DNA of 64,000 nt from Sphingomonadaceae bacterium (GCA_024236155.1 JACKLA010000006.1:44017-108016); one strand, 5' to 3'; shown: positions 17,281-27,188, counted from the stretch's first letter. Notes: generated from the letters alone by a model not told the origin. Translations and numbers: made by a program.

Positions 17281-18666
17281 TCAACTGTCGCGCAGGTCGT
17301 CCTCGATCACGATCACCTGCTCACCGGTTACGCGGCTGCGGTTCGCCTTGCGCGGCGCGTCGAGTGACGACAGCACCGCCGCATCACGCCCATAGATATC
17401 CGAGAACACCTTGAGCTCTCCGTTGATATCCTGCGCCATGGTGAAATAGGTGATGTAGACCGGCATGGTCTGCTTGAAGCCAACGCGGGTGTACTTGCCC
17501 GAGGCGAGCGTATCCTTCGCCTCATCCGCCGTCAGCCCGCCGCGCAGGATGGCCAGCGTAATGGCGAGCGTGGTGGCATTTTCGGTCCGCACACAACCAT
17601 GGCTGAGCGCCCGCTGGGCATTCTTGAACAGGTGGCGCGAGGGCGTGTCGTGGAGGAAGATCGCGTGCCGGTTGGGCATGTCGAGTTTCATCAGGCCAAG
17701 CGAGTTGGTCGGCCCGGGCTGCTGGACGACGGTTACGAACCCGTTTGCCGCCTTCGTCGCGGTGTAGCCGGCATTGCGCGCCCATGTAGGGTTACCGAGC
17801 ACACGAGCGCCAAGCCCTTCGCCCTTCACGATCGACTGCGGCACCGTCCAGGTCGGGTTGAAGATCACGCCCTCGACGCTCTCGGCGATCTGCGGTGTCG
17901 CGGTGCGGCCCGGCTTGCCAACGACCGTGCGATAAGTCCGCACGATCTGGTCGTTGACCGTCAGGCGCAGCTGGTATTCGGGCACATTGGTAATCAGGTA
18001 CTGTTTGCCGAGGTCACGCGCGAGCCACCGCCAGCGATCCATATTGGCCCGGATCAGCTTGCGGCGCGAGGTGTTGGATGCCGGTGTCTTCGCCAGTTCT
18101 TCACGCAGGCGGGCATAGTCGGGATGCTCGGGCATGATCCGCTCCAGCACCTTGCCGACATCGCCGCTCTCGATCGCCTGCGCCATCAGCTTTTCGGTCG
18201 GGTAGCGATCCTGGTCGGGGTCGAACACGAACCACTGCTTGCGCGAATCCATCGGGGTGCGGCCATCGCGCAGATCCTCGACAACCCATGCGAACAGCTT
18301 GCTCGCAGTCTGGTTCAGCGCATCGCCCTCGCCCGCCGCAATCGCGGCGCGCAGTTCGGCAGGGTTGTAGTCCGACGGCGTCAGCCCTTCGGCTGAAATG
18401 CCTTCGATGGTTGTCAGCAGGCTCCTGGCGTCGACGACGCTCCATTGCTGGACGGCCGGATGCTTGGCTTCGGCCATCGCATCGATCGCCTGCACCACCG
18501 GTTCGGAAACAACCGCCGTGGTATCGGCCTCGACCGCCTCTTCCTTGATCTCAGCATTCATCGGAAGGAGGTTTTCCGGCTGTGCCGATTGCGCGGCAAT
18601 CGCGCCGGGAACCAGCGCACAAACGGCAGCCATGGCCGAAAGACGGACAAGAACGGATTTTTTCAC
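17281..18666 (-). CDS. L,D-transpeptidase (LdtD/YcbB-like)
   Basis: 461 residues from GTG 18666 (GGGGCTGCA upstream). Signal peptide ending near AIAAQ. The scaffold domain (about 130-230) includes VEDLRDGRTPMDSRKQWFVF and DRWRWLARDLG. The YkuD catalytic domain spans about 245-400 with HAIFLHDTPS and SHGCVRTEN, holding the catalytic His and Cys. Forms 3-3 crosslinks in peptidoglycan or anchors proteins to it. The frame remains open far upstream without a plausible start. Confidence 0.9.
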   Translation of the reverse strand: MKKSVLVRLSAMAAVCALVPGAIAAQSAQPENLLPMNAEIKEEAVEADTTAVVSEPVVQAIDAMAEAKHPAVQQWSVVDARSLLTTIEGISAEGLTPSDYNPAELRAAIAAGEGDALNQTASKLFAWVVEDLRDGRTPMDSRKQWFVFDPDQDRYPTEKLMAQAIESGDVGKVLERIMPEHPDYARLREELAKTPASNTSRRKLIRANMDRWRWLARDLGKQYLITNVPEYQLRLTVNDQIVRTYRTVVGKPGRTATPQIAESVEGVIFNPTWTVPQSIVKGEGLGARVLGNPTWARNAGYTATKAANGFVTVVQQPGPTNSLGLMKLDMPNRHAIFLHDTPSRHLFKNAQRALSHGCVRTENATTLAITLAILRGGLTADEAKDTLASGKYTRVGFKQTMPVYITYFTMAQDINGELKVFSDIYGRDAAVLSSLDAPRKANRSRVTGEQVIVIEDDLRDS

Positions 18667-18802
18667 TGCAGCCCCATCGAATATGACGACATGGTCGAAA
18701 TTGACGCGTCGATTTTGCCTGAATACCCCCTGTCTATCAACTGGCGGGTCTTTCTGCAGGCTGAATTGCCGGGAAGTGGTGACGCAGCGCAACAGCGCGA
18801 CT

Positions 18803-19717
18803 ATGCCCCGCACGATGGATCGCCACCCCCATTTCCTGCCGCTGATGGCCGCATTGCTGGGGGTCGCATGCCTTTCACTGATGGATGCCTTCATGAAAGG
18901 CGCCGCGCTTGCTGCCGGTGCATACAGCGCAGCAGTGCTGCGATCGGCCATCGGTGCCGGCATGGTGGCACCCGTCTGGTGGCTTCGCGGTGGGAAATGG
19001 CCGAACAACCACGTCCTTCGCCTCCATCTGCTGCGCGGCACCGTGTCGGCCTTCATGGCGCTGAGCTTCTTCTATTCGCTGACCAAGCTGCCGATAGCCG
19101 AAGCGATTGCGATATCCTTCATCGCACCGCTGATCGCCCTCTACCTGGCGGCAGTGCTGCTGGGAGAGACCATCCGGCGACAGGCGGTGGTCGCCTCGTT
19201 GCTCGGTTTTGCAGGTACGCTGGTTATCATCGGCGGGAGGCTCGGGACCGCCGAAAGCGATATGGAAACGCTCAAAGGTCTTGCCGCCATCCTGTTCTCG
19301 GCAGTGCTCTATGCGTGGAATTTCGTCATTATTCGCAAGCAAGCCCTCGTTTCGAGCCCGCTTGAAGCGACGACGTTCCACAGCGGCGTCAGCTTTGCCG
19401 CACTGGCCCTGTTTGCCCCGTGGTTCTTTGCCATGCCCGAGTCGCGCGTCATTCTCGATACGGCAATGGCTGCGGCACTGACCGTGTTCGGCGCGATGGC
19501 TGTCACCTGGGCCTATGCCCGTGCCGAAGCGCAGGTCCTTGTCCCGATCGAATATTCGGGATTCGTCTGGGCCTGCCTGTTCGGCTGGCTGTTCTTTGCG
19601 GAAGGCGTAACGCCCACCACCCTGGCGGGGACCATGCTGATCGTTACCGGCTGCTGGATTGCGACCCGAAGTCGGCCCGAGCAAGTGTCGGTTCAGCCTC
19701 CGGATATTCCGGCATAG
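18803..19717 (+). CDS. EamA/DMT-family membrane transporter
   Basis: 304 residues; ATG 18803 chosen, with 18815 an equally possible start and no clear Shine-Dalgarno. Ten predicted helices in two EamA repeats, the second beginning at about residue 155 (GLAAILFSAVLYAWNFVII). LVPIEYSGFVWACLFGW is typical of the last repeat. Exports or imports small metabolites; substrate not predictable. Divergent from the transpeptidase. Confidence 0.88.
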   Translation: MPRTMDRHPHFLPLMAALLGVACLSLMDAFMKGAALAAGAYSAAVLRSAIGAGMVAPVWWLRGGKWPNNHVLRLHLLRGTVSAFMALSFFYSLTKLPIAEAIAISFIAPLIALYLAAVLLGETIRRQAVVASLLGFAGTLVIIGGRLGTAESDMETLKGLAAILFSAVLYAWNFVIIRKQALVSSPLEATTFHSGVSFAALALFAPWFFAMPESRVILDTAMAAALTVFGAMAVTWAYARAEAQVLVPIEYSGFVWACLFGWLFFAEGVTPTTLAGTMLIVTGCWIATRSRPEQVSVQPPDIPA

Positions 19718-20037
19718 ACCGTTTCGTGCATCAGGCGGGTTTCCTTGGGGGGAGCTTCCGCCGCGCTGCATTTCTGGACCATCATGGCGGTCGACTTGCG
19801 TCGACTCACGAATGCACCAGCCCGGTTGGTCTCCGGATCGGTCGATGCATCCGTCCCCTATGGGAGGAATGGCCGCCGCGCATAGTGCAAACGTTCACCG
19901 AGTAAACTTTTGCAACATGCAACCATTGTCGCATCCCCTTGACGCAGAGGCGATGAAAGAGCAGGTGCCGCGGCACAAGAGGGGCACTCGTGCATGGCTG
20001 CCGGGCTGCCGCAATCTAGCATAAGGAAGCAACGCGC
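19718..20037 (+). other. Intergenic region before acnA, no gene seen
   Basis: 320 bases. I see small palindromes (GTCGAC repeated 4 bases apart near 19791, and TTGCA-ACA-TGCAA near 19911) and AAGGAAG 8 bases before the acnA ATG. No convincing coding frame, RNA gene or standard promoter. Probably holds acnA control sequences. Confidence 0.4.
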
Positions 20038-22710
20038 ATGACCCAGGTCGGCAAGGACACGCTCGGAACCCGCTCAACCCTTTCGGTAGGTGGCAAGGAC
20101 TACGCCTATTATTCCTTCGCCAAGGCCGAAACGACGATCGGCGATGTTTCGAAACTGCCTTTCAGCCTCAAGGTCCTGCTCGAAAACATGCTCCGCTTCG
20201 AAGATGGCGGTTTCACCGTCTCGACCGAAGACGCACAGGCGATTGCCGACTGGCAGCGTAACCCGGCCACCGGCAAGGAAATCCAGTACCGCCCCGCGCG
20301 CGTGCTGCTGCAGGATTTCACCGGTGTTCCTTGCGTTGTCGATCTCGCCGCGATGCGCGATGCGATTGCAAAGCTTGGTGGTGATACCGCCAAGATCAAC
20401 CCGCAGGTTCCGGTCAACCTGGTGATCGACCACTCGGTGATGGTCGACGAATTCGGCCACCCCAAGGCGTTCGAAAAGAATGTCGAACTCGAATATGCCC
20501 GCAATGCGGAGCGTTACGACTTCCTCAAATGGGGTTCCAAGAGCTTCAAGAACTTCACCGCCGTTCCTCCGGGCACCGGCATCTGCCACCAGGTGAACCT
20601 CGAATATCTCGGCAAGGGCGTGTGGTCTTCGGACGATCAGGACGGCGCGACCGTCGCTTACCCGGACACCTGTGTCGGCACCGACAGCCACACCACCATG
20701 ATCAACGGCCTTGGCGTTCTGGGCTGGGGCGTCGGCGGAATCGAGGCGGAGGCTGCCATGCTCGGCCAGCCGGTTTCGATGCTGATCCCCGAAGTCGTCG
20801 GCTTCAAGCTGACCGGCGCGATGGCCGAAGGCATCACCGCGACCGACCTCGTGTTGACCTGCGTGCAGATGCTGCGCGAAGTCGGCGTGGTCGGGCGCTT
20901 TGTCGAATTCTACGGCCCGGGCGTCTCCAACCTCAGCCTCGCCGACCGTGCAACCATCGCCAATATGGCGCCGGAATACGGCGCGACCTGCGGCTTCTTC
21001 GGCATCGACGACAAGACACTCGACTACATGCGCCTTACCGGCCGCCCGGAAGAGAGCATCGCGCTGGTCGAGGCCTATGCCAAAGAACAGGGCATGTGGT
21101 TCACGCCGGAGAACGAGCCGGTCTTCACCAACACGCTTTCTCTCGACATGGGCGCGGTCGTGCCCTCGCTTGCCGGGCCGAAACGCCCGCAGGACAAGGT
21201 TGTGCTCCCCGAAGTCGACGAGCTTTTCAACGGCGACCTCAAGACCCTTTACAAGAAGGATGCCCCCGTCCGCGTGCCGGTCGAAGGCAAGGATCACGAT
21301 ATTGGCGACGGCGACGTCGTGATCGCCGCGATCACCAGCTGCACCAACACCTCGAACCCCGACGTGCTGATTGCCGCCGGTCTCGTCGCCAAGAAGGCGA
21401 ACGAGCGCGGCATGAAGCCCAAGCCCTGGGTCAAGACCTCGCTCGCACCGGGATCACAGGTGGTCACCGACTATCTCGAAAAGGCCGGGCTGCAGGACCA
21501 CCTCGACGCGATCGGCTTCGACCTTGTCGGCTATGGCTGCACCACCTGCATCGGCAATTCGGGCCCGCTTGCCCCGCCGATCAGCAAGGCGATCAACGGC
21601 AACGATATCGTCGCTGCCTCGGTCCTGTCGGGCAACCGCAACTTCGAAGGCCGCGTCTCACCCGATGTGCGCGCCAACTTCCTCGCCAGCCCGCCGCTGG
21701 TGGTCGCCTATGCGCTCAAGGGCACGGTGACGGAAGACTTCGTCAGCACCCCCATCGGGCAGGACCAGGACGGCAACGATGTGTTCCTCAAGGACATCTG
21801 GCCGAGCAATGCCGAAGTTGCCGAAGTGCGCAGCGGCGCGATCGACCGGCAGATGTTCGAGAGCCGCTACGGCGACGTCTACAAGGGCGACGAGCACTGG
21901 CAGGCGATCCAGGTCGAGGCATCGGACACCTATACCTGGCGTCCGGGCAGCACCTATGTCGCCAACCCGCCCTATTTTGAAGGCATGAGCATGACACCCG
22001 CACCGGTGACCGACATCACCGATGCCAAGCCGCTCGCCATCCTTGGGGACAGTGTCACCACCGACCACATCAGCCCCGCTGGCTCGATCAAGGAAGACAG
22101 CCCGGGCGGCCGCTACCTGATGGAAAACCAGGTCGCCAAGGCAGATTTCAACTCCTACGGCAGCCGTCGCGGCAACCACGAAGTGATGATGCGCGGCACA
22201 TTCGCCAATATCCGTATCAAGAACGAAATGGTCCCCGGCGTCGAAGGCGGGTTCACCAGCTACAATGGCGAGCAGATGGCGATTTACGACGCCGCCATGA
22301 AGCACAAGGCCGACGGCACCCCGCTGGTCGTGATCGGCGGCAAGGAATACGGCACCGGCTCCAGCCGCGACTGGGCGGCCAAGGGCACCATCCTGCTCGG
22401 TGTGCGTGCGGTCATCGTCGAAAGCTTCGAGCGTATCCACCGCTCGAACCTCGTCGGCATGGGTGTGCTGCCGCTCCAGTTCAAGGAAGGCGATACGCGC
22501 GAGACGCTGGCGCTTTCGGGCGACGACAGCTTCAGCATCAAGGGGCTGGCCGATCTCGAGCCGGGCCAGGATGTCGAAGTCGCTGTCACCCGCGCCGACG
22601 GCACGCAGTTCAGCTTCACCGCACGCTGCCGCATCGATACGGCGAACGAGATGGAATATTATCGCAACGGCGGCATCCTCCACTACGTGCTGCGCAAGTT
22701 GGCCGCCTGA
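20038..22710 (+). CDS. acnA: Aconitate hydratase A
   Basis: 890 residues, normal length for the cytoplasmic IRP1/AcnA class. Converts citrate to isocitrate in the TCA cycle. 4Fe-4S ligands: Cys435 in SCTNTS, and Cys501 and Cys504 in GCTTCIGNSG. DTCVGTDSHTTM and the swivel-domain GKEYGTGSSRDWAAKG active-site loop are intact. Monocistronic by appearance, with AAGGAAG before the start and a strong hairpin 19 bases after the stop. Confidence 0.98.
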   Translation: MTQVGKDTLGTRSTLSVGGKDYAYYSFAKAETTIGDVSKLPFSLKVLLENMLRFEDGGFTVSTEDAQAIADWQRNPATGKEIQYRPARVLLQDFTGVPCVVDLAAMRDAIAKLGGDTAKINPQVPVNLVIDHSVMVDEFGHPKAFEKNVELEYARNAERYDFLKWGSKSFKNFTAVPPGTGICHQVNLEYLGKGVWSSDDQDGATVAYPDTCVGTDSHTTMINGLGVLGWGVGGIEAEAAMLGQPVSMLIPEVVGFKLTGAMAEGITATDLVLTCVQMLREVGVVGRFVEFYGPGVSNLSLADRATIANMAPEYGATCGFFGIDDKTLDYMRLTGRPEESIALVEAYAKEQGMWFTPENEPVFTNTLSLDMGAVVPSLAGPKRPQDKVVLPEVDELFNGDLKTLYKKDAPVRVPVEGKDHDIGDGDVVIAAITSCTNTSNPDVLIAAGLVAKKANERGMKPKPWVKTSLAPGSQVVTDYLEKAGLQDHLDAIGFDLVGYGCTTCIGNSGPLAPPISKAINGNDIVAASVLSGNRNFEGRVSPDVRANFLASPPLVVAYALKGTVTEDFVSTPIGQDQDGNDVFLKDIWPSNAEVAEVRSGAIDRQMFESRYGDVYKGDEHWQAIQVEASDTYTWRPGSTYVANPPYFEGMSMTPAPVTDITDAKPLAILGDSVTTDHISPAGSIKEDSPGGRYLMENQVAKADFNSYGSRRGNHEVMMRGTFANIRIKNEMVPGVEGGFTSYNGEQMAIYDAAMKHKADGTPLVVIGGKEYGTGSSRDWAAKGTILLGVRAVIVESFERIHRSNLVGMGVLPLQFKEGDTRETLALSGDDSFSIKGLADLEPGQDVEVAVTRADGTQFSFTARCRIDTANEMEYYRNGGILHYVLRKLAA

Positions 22711-22728
22711 TCGGATCAATCGGGTCCC

Positions 22729-22756
22729 GACCCCTGCCATAGGTGTGGCGGGGGTC
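22729..22756 (+). terminator. Hairpin downstream of acnA
   Basis: An 11-bp stem (arms 22729-22739 and 22746-22756, one G-T pair) with a 6-base loop. There is no T run, so it may stabilise the 3' end rather than terminate. Confidence 0.4.
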
Positions 22757-22819
22757 GGCATATTCATCTGACGGCAATCCCTGCCGGAGCAGTCTTCCCG
22801 CATGCACGGGAGACACACG

Positions 22820-23341
22820 ATGAGGATTGCCTTTCTGACCGCAGCAGCGGCCTTGCTTGCCGCGCCGATCCACGCTCAGCAGGCCGAGCCAAACCCGCAG
22901 ATCGACTACGCCGGTTTCGTCGAGCTGACCGGATCGCTTGGGCCGGTGCGGGAGGCGCATCGGCTGGGCCGCGATGAATTCCTCCGGCGCGCTGCTGCAG
23001 ACGGTGCCCTGCTACTCGATACGCGATCGGCGAGGGCATTTCGCGCCGGGCATATCGATGGCGCGGTCAACCTGCCCTTTTCGGACTTCACCGAAGAGAC
23101 CCTGCTCGAAGTGATCGGTGCCGATCCGAACCGCCCGATCTTTATCTATTGCAACAACAATTTCATCGATGATGCGCCGCCGGTGATGACCAAGATGGCG
23201 CCGCTGGCGCTCAACATCCCGACCTTCATCAACCTGCACGGCTATGGCTACACCAATGTCTGGGAACTGGCCGGGGTAATGCCCACCAGCGATGTGCCGT
23301 GGGTTTCGGATCTGGCGGAGGAAGAAACGCAGGACAGCTGA
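22820..23341 (+). CDS. Exported rhodanese-like domain protein
   Basis: 173 residues; start MRIAFL has GGAGA upstream. A signal peptide ends near IHAQ (about residue 18). The rhodanese domain contains LLDTRSARAFRAGHIDGAVN and the active-site loop IFIYCNNNFID, with a single catalytic Cys. Likely a periplasmic sulfurtransferase or a sulfide/thiol carrier; substrate unknown. Ends 19 bases before a bidirectional terminator. Confidence 0.88.
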   Translation: MRIAFLTAAAALLAAPIHAQQAEPNPQIDYAGFVELTGSLGPVREAHRLGRDEFLRRAAADGALLLDTRSARAFRAGHIDGAVNLPFSDFTEETLLEVIGADPNRPIFIYCNNNFIDDAPPVMTKMAPLALNIPTFINLHGYGYTNVWELAGVMPTSDVPWVSDLAEEETQDS

Positions 23342-23360
23342 ACGCCAGTGGCCGATACAA

Positions 23361-23390
23361 AAAGGGCGGCTCCTTGCGGGGCCGCCCTTT
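23361..23390. terminator. Bidirectional rho-independent terminator
   Basis: A 10-bp perfect stem AAAGGGCGGC / GCCGCCCTTT with a 10-base loop between two convergent genes. A runs on one side and T runs on the other serve both directions. Confidence 0.8.
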
Positions 23391-23419
23391 GCAGTTTGAA
23401 GTCCCGTCGAAGGCCCCTG

Positions 23420-24742
23420 TCAGGCGCCCTTCTTCGGCAGGAACTTGCGACGACCAAGAACTGCTGCGGCACCAAGGCCGAACAGGATCATCATCGGCGG
23501 GGCCGGAACCTGCGTACCACTGGTGGTGCCGCTGGTCGTCATGCCCGAGGTGTTGCCCGACGTCGATGACGAGGTGGAAGTCGATGTCGACGAGCTGGTC
23601 GAAGACGAGGTGCTCGACGAGGTCGAAGTGGAAGAACTGGTCGAGCTGGTGACGTTGCCCGAGCTGCTGGTGCTGGTCGAGACGTTACCCGAAGTCGACG
23701 AGCTGGTGCTGCTCGATACGTTGCCTGACGAGCTGCTCGAGACGTTGCCCGACGAACTGCTCGACACGTTGCCCGAAGTCGACGAGCTCGAATAGTTGCC
23801 CGAACTGCTGGTCACCGCGCCCGACGAGGTCGAGACATTGCCGGAAGAGCTGGAGGTCGAAGATGAACTCGTCACCGCACCCGATGAGCTGGTCACATTG
23901 CCCGAGCTGGTCGAAGTCGAGCTGGTCACCGAACCGGACGAAGTGCTGACCCCGCCCGTCGAGGTCGAAACGCCGCCGGTCGAGGTGCTGACACCGCCGG
24001 TCGAAGTCGAAACACCGCCAGTAGTCGACGAGCTGCCGCCGGTCGACGAGGTGGTGGTCGAAGTCAGGCCACCGGTCGAGGTGGTCGAGGTAAGGCCGCC
24101 CGTCGACGTCGAGGTCGACGTGCCGCCGCTGGTGTTGTCGATATCGATATTGATGTCGCCACCCGACGAACCCGAGCTGGAGCCCGAAGTGCTGGTGGTC
24201 GAGGTCACGGTAACGCTGCCGCTCGAACCGCCGCCGCCGCCGAAGAAGCCGCCGAAGAAGCCCCCTCCGAAGCCGCCGCCAAAGCCGCCGCTGCCACCGA
24301 TCACGGTCACGCCGCCACTGCTGCTGCCGCCGCCACCGACCGGACCCATCGGGACCAGCGGAGCCGGGACTGCTGCCATCGCCATGCGATAGGCCGGGGC
24401 GCAGCGCGCATCATAACGGGTTTCGACGATACGGCCTGCGCCGCGCTCGTCACGATCCATGCCTGCACCATAGTGCGCGCCCGGGCCGCCCACTTCCTCG
24501 CATTCGACCTCGCGGCGCACGATCCGGCGCTGGCGGTTCTCGACGCGTTCGACCCGGCGGGTCGCGGGGCGGCGTTCCTTGATATAGCGGACAGGCTGAG
24601 CCTTGACCGACTGGACCTTGCCCGACTTGTACTGCGGGGTGTCCGTGATCTGTTTCTCGGCGACATGCACCGCGCCGCCTGCAAGCAGGGCAGTTCCCGC
24701 TGCGGTTGCGGATAGTTTCGCCAGGGCCAGTTTTACCGACAT
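23420..24742 (-). CDS. Ser/Thr/Gly-rich surface protein with PEP-CTERM-like sorting tail
   Basis: 440 residues from ATG 24742 with AGAG upstream (a TTG two codons earlier is less likely). The N-terminus has a signal-like helix, then a basic region (about 45-75) and a Cys-containing segment. Residues 130-170 are Gly/Phe repeats. From about 175 to 410 the chain is almost only Ser, Thr, Gly, Asn and Val in imperfect SSSTSGNV units. The tail is VPAPPMMILFGLG, helix, then RRKFLPKK, the exosortase-type PEP-CTERM layout. Likely a glycosylatable exopolysaccharide-associated protein. Repeat number is probably variable. Confidence 0.8.
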   Translation of the reverse strand: MSVKLALAKLSATAAGTALLAGGAVHVAEKQITDTPQYKSGKVQSVKAQPVRYIKERRPATRRVERVENRQRRIVRREVECEEVGGPGAHYGAGMDRDERGAGRIVETRYDARCAPAYRMAMAAVPAPLVPMGPVGGGGSSSGGVTVIGGSGGFGGGFGGGFFGGFFGGGGGSSGSVTVTSTTSTSGSSSGSSGGDINIDIDNTSGGTSTSTSTGGLTSTTSTGGLTSTTTSSTGGSSSTTGGVSTSTGGVSTSTGGVSTSTGGVSTSSGSVTSSTSTSSGNVTSSSGAVTSSSSTSSSSGNVSTSSGAVTSSSGNYSSSSTSGNVSSSSSGNVSSSSSGNVSSSTSSSTSGNVSTSTSSSGNVTSSTSSSTSTSSSTSSSTSSSTSTSTSSSTSGNTSGMTTSGTTSGTQVPAPPMMILFGLGAAAVLGRRKFLPKKGA

Positions 24743-24959
24743 GGTCAAGCTCTCTTGTTACGCTCGGGATCCCGATGAAGCGGCGATTCCGCCCCCACGT
24801 GAATTCCCTGTCGCATCAAGAAGCGACCAACTCCTTAAACCGGCAATGGCGTTAACCACCTTTTCGCACCCCGAAAGGCACTTTTTTTGCCTCGACCGCG
24901 CCGGATTCGCGGACTTGTCCCACTATGGAACCGAAACGGCGGCGAACCTTGCGCGATTG

Positions 24960-26003
24960 TTAACTTTTTTCGTCGAACAAACCTGCCTGCGATGCCGCCG
25001 AACTGCCCTTGGGAGGGCGCATTTCGAGGTGATTCCATCCCGCATCGTTGAGGCAGCGCCCGCGTGCGGTGCGCGCCACCAAGCCCAGCTGGATGAGGTA
25101 GGGCTCGATCACTTCCTCCACCGTATCGCGCGGTTCGGAGAGGCCCGCCGCGAGCGTTTCGACCCCCACCGGCCCGCCTTTATAGGTGGTGGCGATCATG
25201 GTCAGGTAACGCCGGTCCATCGCATCGAGGCCGAGCCGGTCGATCTCCAGCCGGGTCAGCGCATTGTCGGCAATCGCCTTCGTCACCACGCCATCGCCCG
25301 CGACATGGGCAAAGTCACGCACCCGGCGCATCAGGCGGCCGGCGACACGCGGGGTGCCGCGCGAACGGCGGGCAATCTCGCGCGCGCCCGCGGGATCGAT
25401 CTCCATCCCGAGCAGCTTCGCACCGCGCGTCACGACCTTGTCCAGCTCCTCATGGGTGTAGAAGTTGAGCCGCACCGGGATGCCGAACCGGTCGCGCAAA
25501 GGCGTGGTCAACAGCCCCTGCCGCGTCGTCGCGCCGACCAGCGTGAAGGGCGGCAGGTCGATCCGCACGCTGCGCGCGGATGGCCCCTCGCCGATGATGA
25601 TATCGAGCGCGCGGTCCTCCATCGCGGGATAGAGCACTTCCTCGACGACCGGATTCAATCGGTGGATCTCGTCGATGAACAGCACATCGTGCGGTTCGAG
25701 ATTGGTCAGCAGCGCGGCCAAATCTCCCGCCTTGGCGATCACCGGGCCGCTCGTGGCGCGGAAACCGACGCCGAGTTCCTTGGCAACGATCTGCGCCAGC
25801 GTGGTCTTGCCCAGCCCCGGCGGCCCGAAGAACAGCACATGGTCCATCGCCTCGGCCCGCGACCTGGCGCTTTCGATGAAGATGCGCAGATTGTCGCGCG
25901 CCGCCTCCTGCCCGATGAACTCGGCAAGCGACTTGGGGCGCAGCGCTGCGTCGGGATCGTCCGGCTGGCGATCTGGGGAGTGGAGGGGAACGGGGTCAGT
26001 CAT
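24960..26003 (-). CDS. ruvB: Holliday junction branch-migration helicase RuvB
   Basis: 347 residues. AAA+ ATPase: Walker A GPPGLGKTT, Walker B FIDEIHR, sensor GATTRQGLL, arginine-finger region RDRFGIP, and the winged-helix DNA-binding end. Drives branch migration with RuvA. The start overlaps the stop of the gene upstream by 8 bases. ruvA lies 1.8 kb away on the same strand, separated by three unrelated genes, an unusual split of the ruvAB pair. Confidence 0.98.
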   Translation of the reverse strand: MTDPVPLHSPDRQPDDPDAALRPKSLAEFIGQEAARDNLRIFIESARSRAEAMDHVLFFGPPGLGKTTLAQIVAKELGVGFRATSGPVIAKAGDLAALLTNLEPHDVLFIDEIHRLNPVVEEVLYPAMEDRALDIIIGEGPSARSVRIDLPPFTLVGATTRQGLLTTPLRDRFGIPVRLNFYTHEELDKVVTRGAKLLGMEIDPAGAREIARRSRGTPRVAGRLMRRVRDFAHVAGDGVVTKAIADNALTRLEIDRLGLDAMDRRYLTMIATTYKGGPVGVETLAAGLSEPRDTVEEVIEPYLIQLGLVARTARGRCLNDAGWNHLEMRPPKGSSAASQAGLFDEKS

Positions 26004-26652
26004 TTGCTTCGCGTTCTAGGTTCTCACGGATCAGGCGGTTCGTATTTTCCAGATTATTGGCGAGTGCTTCTGCATCGACCCTGTATGATACCCATTCTCC
26101 GTCCGTGGATGGCGGCCTGAATTTTCGCTTGGCCCATCTATCGCGCATGGCGTCGGAATAGAGCCTAGGGCCAAGTTCTTGGTGCCACCAGCCGTCTTCA
26201 GGAACCCGGCCAATGCGGTCATCCTCGCGCCGGAAAAGAGCAGGCCAGAGATTGATCCGACCATCGTCCTCGCCAACGATCCGACCGACTATATATCCCG
26301 TAAGTACACCATCAGTTACGTCGTGATCGCTGGACCAATGCTCTACCCATGTGTTGCACATCGACCCAAGCCTGGCCGTGATTTGGATCTCTGTACCTAC
26401 AGGTAAATCTCCAGCTACATCGACTAGGACTCCACGCAATCCTTGCATGCTTCGACGTTCTCCAGCGACATACGCTGACTCGGCCCGAACGTGGTACACT
26501 GTCGCATCGGATGGGATCGCTGTAGGGGTTTTGTTGACGATCACCGATCGATAGGTGGCGGTCGTGGCGCAGGCTTTTGCCTCGGCCGCTACACTCAGGC
26601 CGAAAATGGCGATGCAGAACGCCGAAACGATCCGAATTTGAAGCACACTCAA
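25996..26652 (-). CDS. Hypothetical exported protein between ruvA and ruvB
   Basis: About 218 residues. The start is TTG 26652, overlapping the stop of the DsrE gene, or GTG 26646. Signal peptide ending near AEAKA. Contains paired Cys (KACATT, SMCNTW) and acidic and Trp-rich segments (VEHWSSDHD, EDGWWHQELG). No family recognised. Its codon use looks less GC-biased than that of its neighbours, which may mean later arrival. Confidence 0.65.
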   Translation of the reverse strand: MSVLQIRIVSAFCIAIFGLSVAAEAKACATTATYRSVIVNKTPTAIPSDATVYHVRAESAYVAGERRSMQGLRGVLVDVAGDLPVGTEIQITARLGSMCNTWVEHWSSDHDVTDGVLTGYIVGRIVGEDDGRINLWPALFRREDDRIGRVPEDGWWHQELGPRLYSDAMRDRWAKRKFRPPSTDGEWVSYRVDAEALANNLENTNRLIRENLEREAND

Positions 26653-27188
26653 AACGGGTTCACCGTATAGCCGCGCTGCTGCAACAGCGCATGCGCGGTC
26701 ATGGCGCTCAGGGCGGTTTCGACGCCGGGGATCAGGTCTTCCTGCTTGATGCCATAGGCCGCGCCGCTCTGGCCGCAGAGGATGAAGCGCACGCCCTGGT
26801 CGAGCATTTCGCGCACCATCGCGCCCGAGGGATTTTCACCTTCATTGCCCTTTGCCGCCCATGCCTCATCGGTCAGCAGGTCCATCGAAGCCTTGCCGTG
26901 GATCACCACCGCGATGCGGATATTGTCCGGGTCGACCCCGGCGGCGGCATGCATGTTGATGAAGCGCGCCGCGCTCTCGATCCCGCGGCTGCGCTTGCCC
27001 TCTTCCGCCGGGGTGGAGACGTCGAACGCGATGGCAAACTCCGTATCGGCGGGCACCGTATCGATCCCCTCGACCGGGGCGTGCGGACCGAACTCCTCGA
27101 ACACCGGACCGGTTTTGAACACCGACATATCCTGCGCGGCGGCAGGGGCGGCGAGGAGCAGGAGCGGAAGGAGGGCTGTGTACTTCAT
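26649..27188 (-). CDS. Exported DsrE-family protein
   Basis: 179 residues with a signal peptide (MKYTALLPLLLLAAPAAAQ). The DsrE/DsrF-like fold is suggested by AVVIHGKASMDLL, with a single Cys in RFILCGQSGAAYG, the position used by sulfur-carrier relatives. Periplasmic, possibly in sulfur or redox chemistry. Coupled to the following hypothetical gene by overlap; part of the island between ruvA and ruvB. Confidence 0.85.
   Translation of the reverse strand: MKYTALLPLLLLAAPAAAQDMSVFKTGPVFEEFGPHAPVEGIDTVPADTEFAIAFDVSTPAEEGKRSRGIESAARFINMHAAAGVDPDNIRIAVVIHGKASMDLLTDEAWAAKGNEGENPSGAMVREMLDQGVRFILCGQSGAAYGIKQEDLIPGVETALSAMTAHALLQQRGYTVNPF

Noticed and set aside
23445..24392. Two long acidic, Val/Pro/Leu-rich frames opposite the Ser/Thr-rich protein
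   Set aside because: Produced by the repetitive codon pattern of the sense gene; no start signals and no domain.
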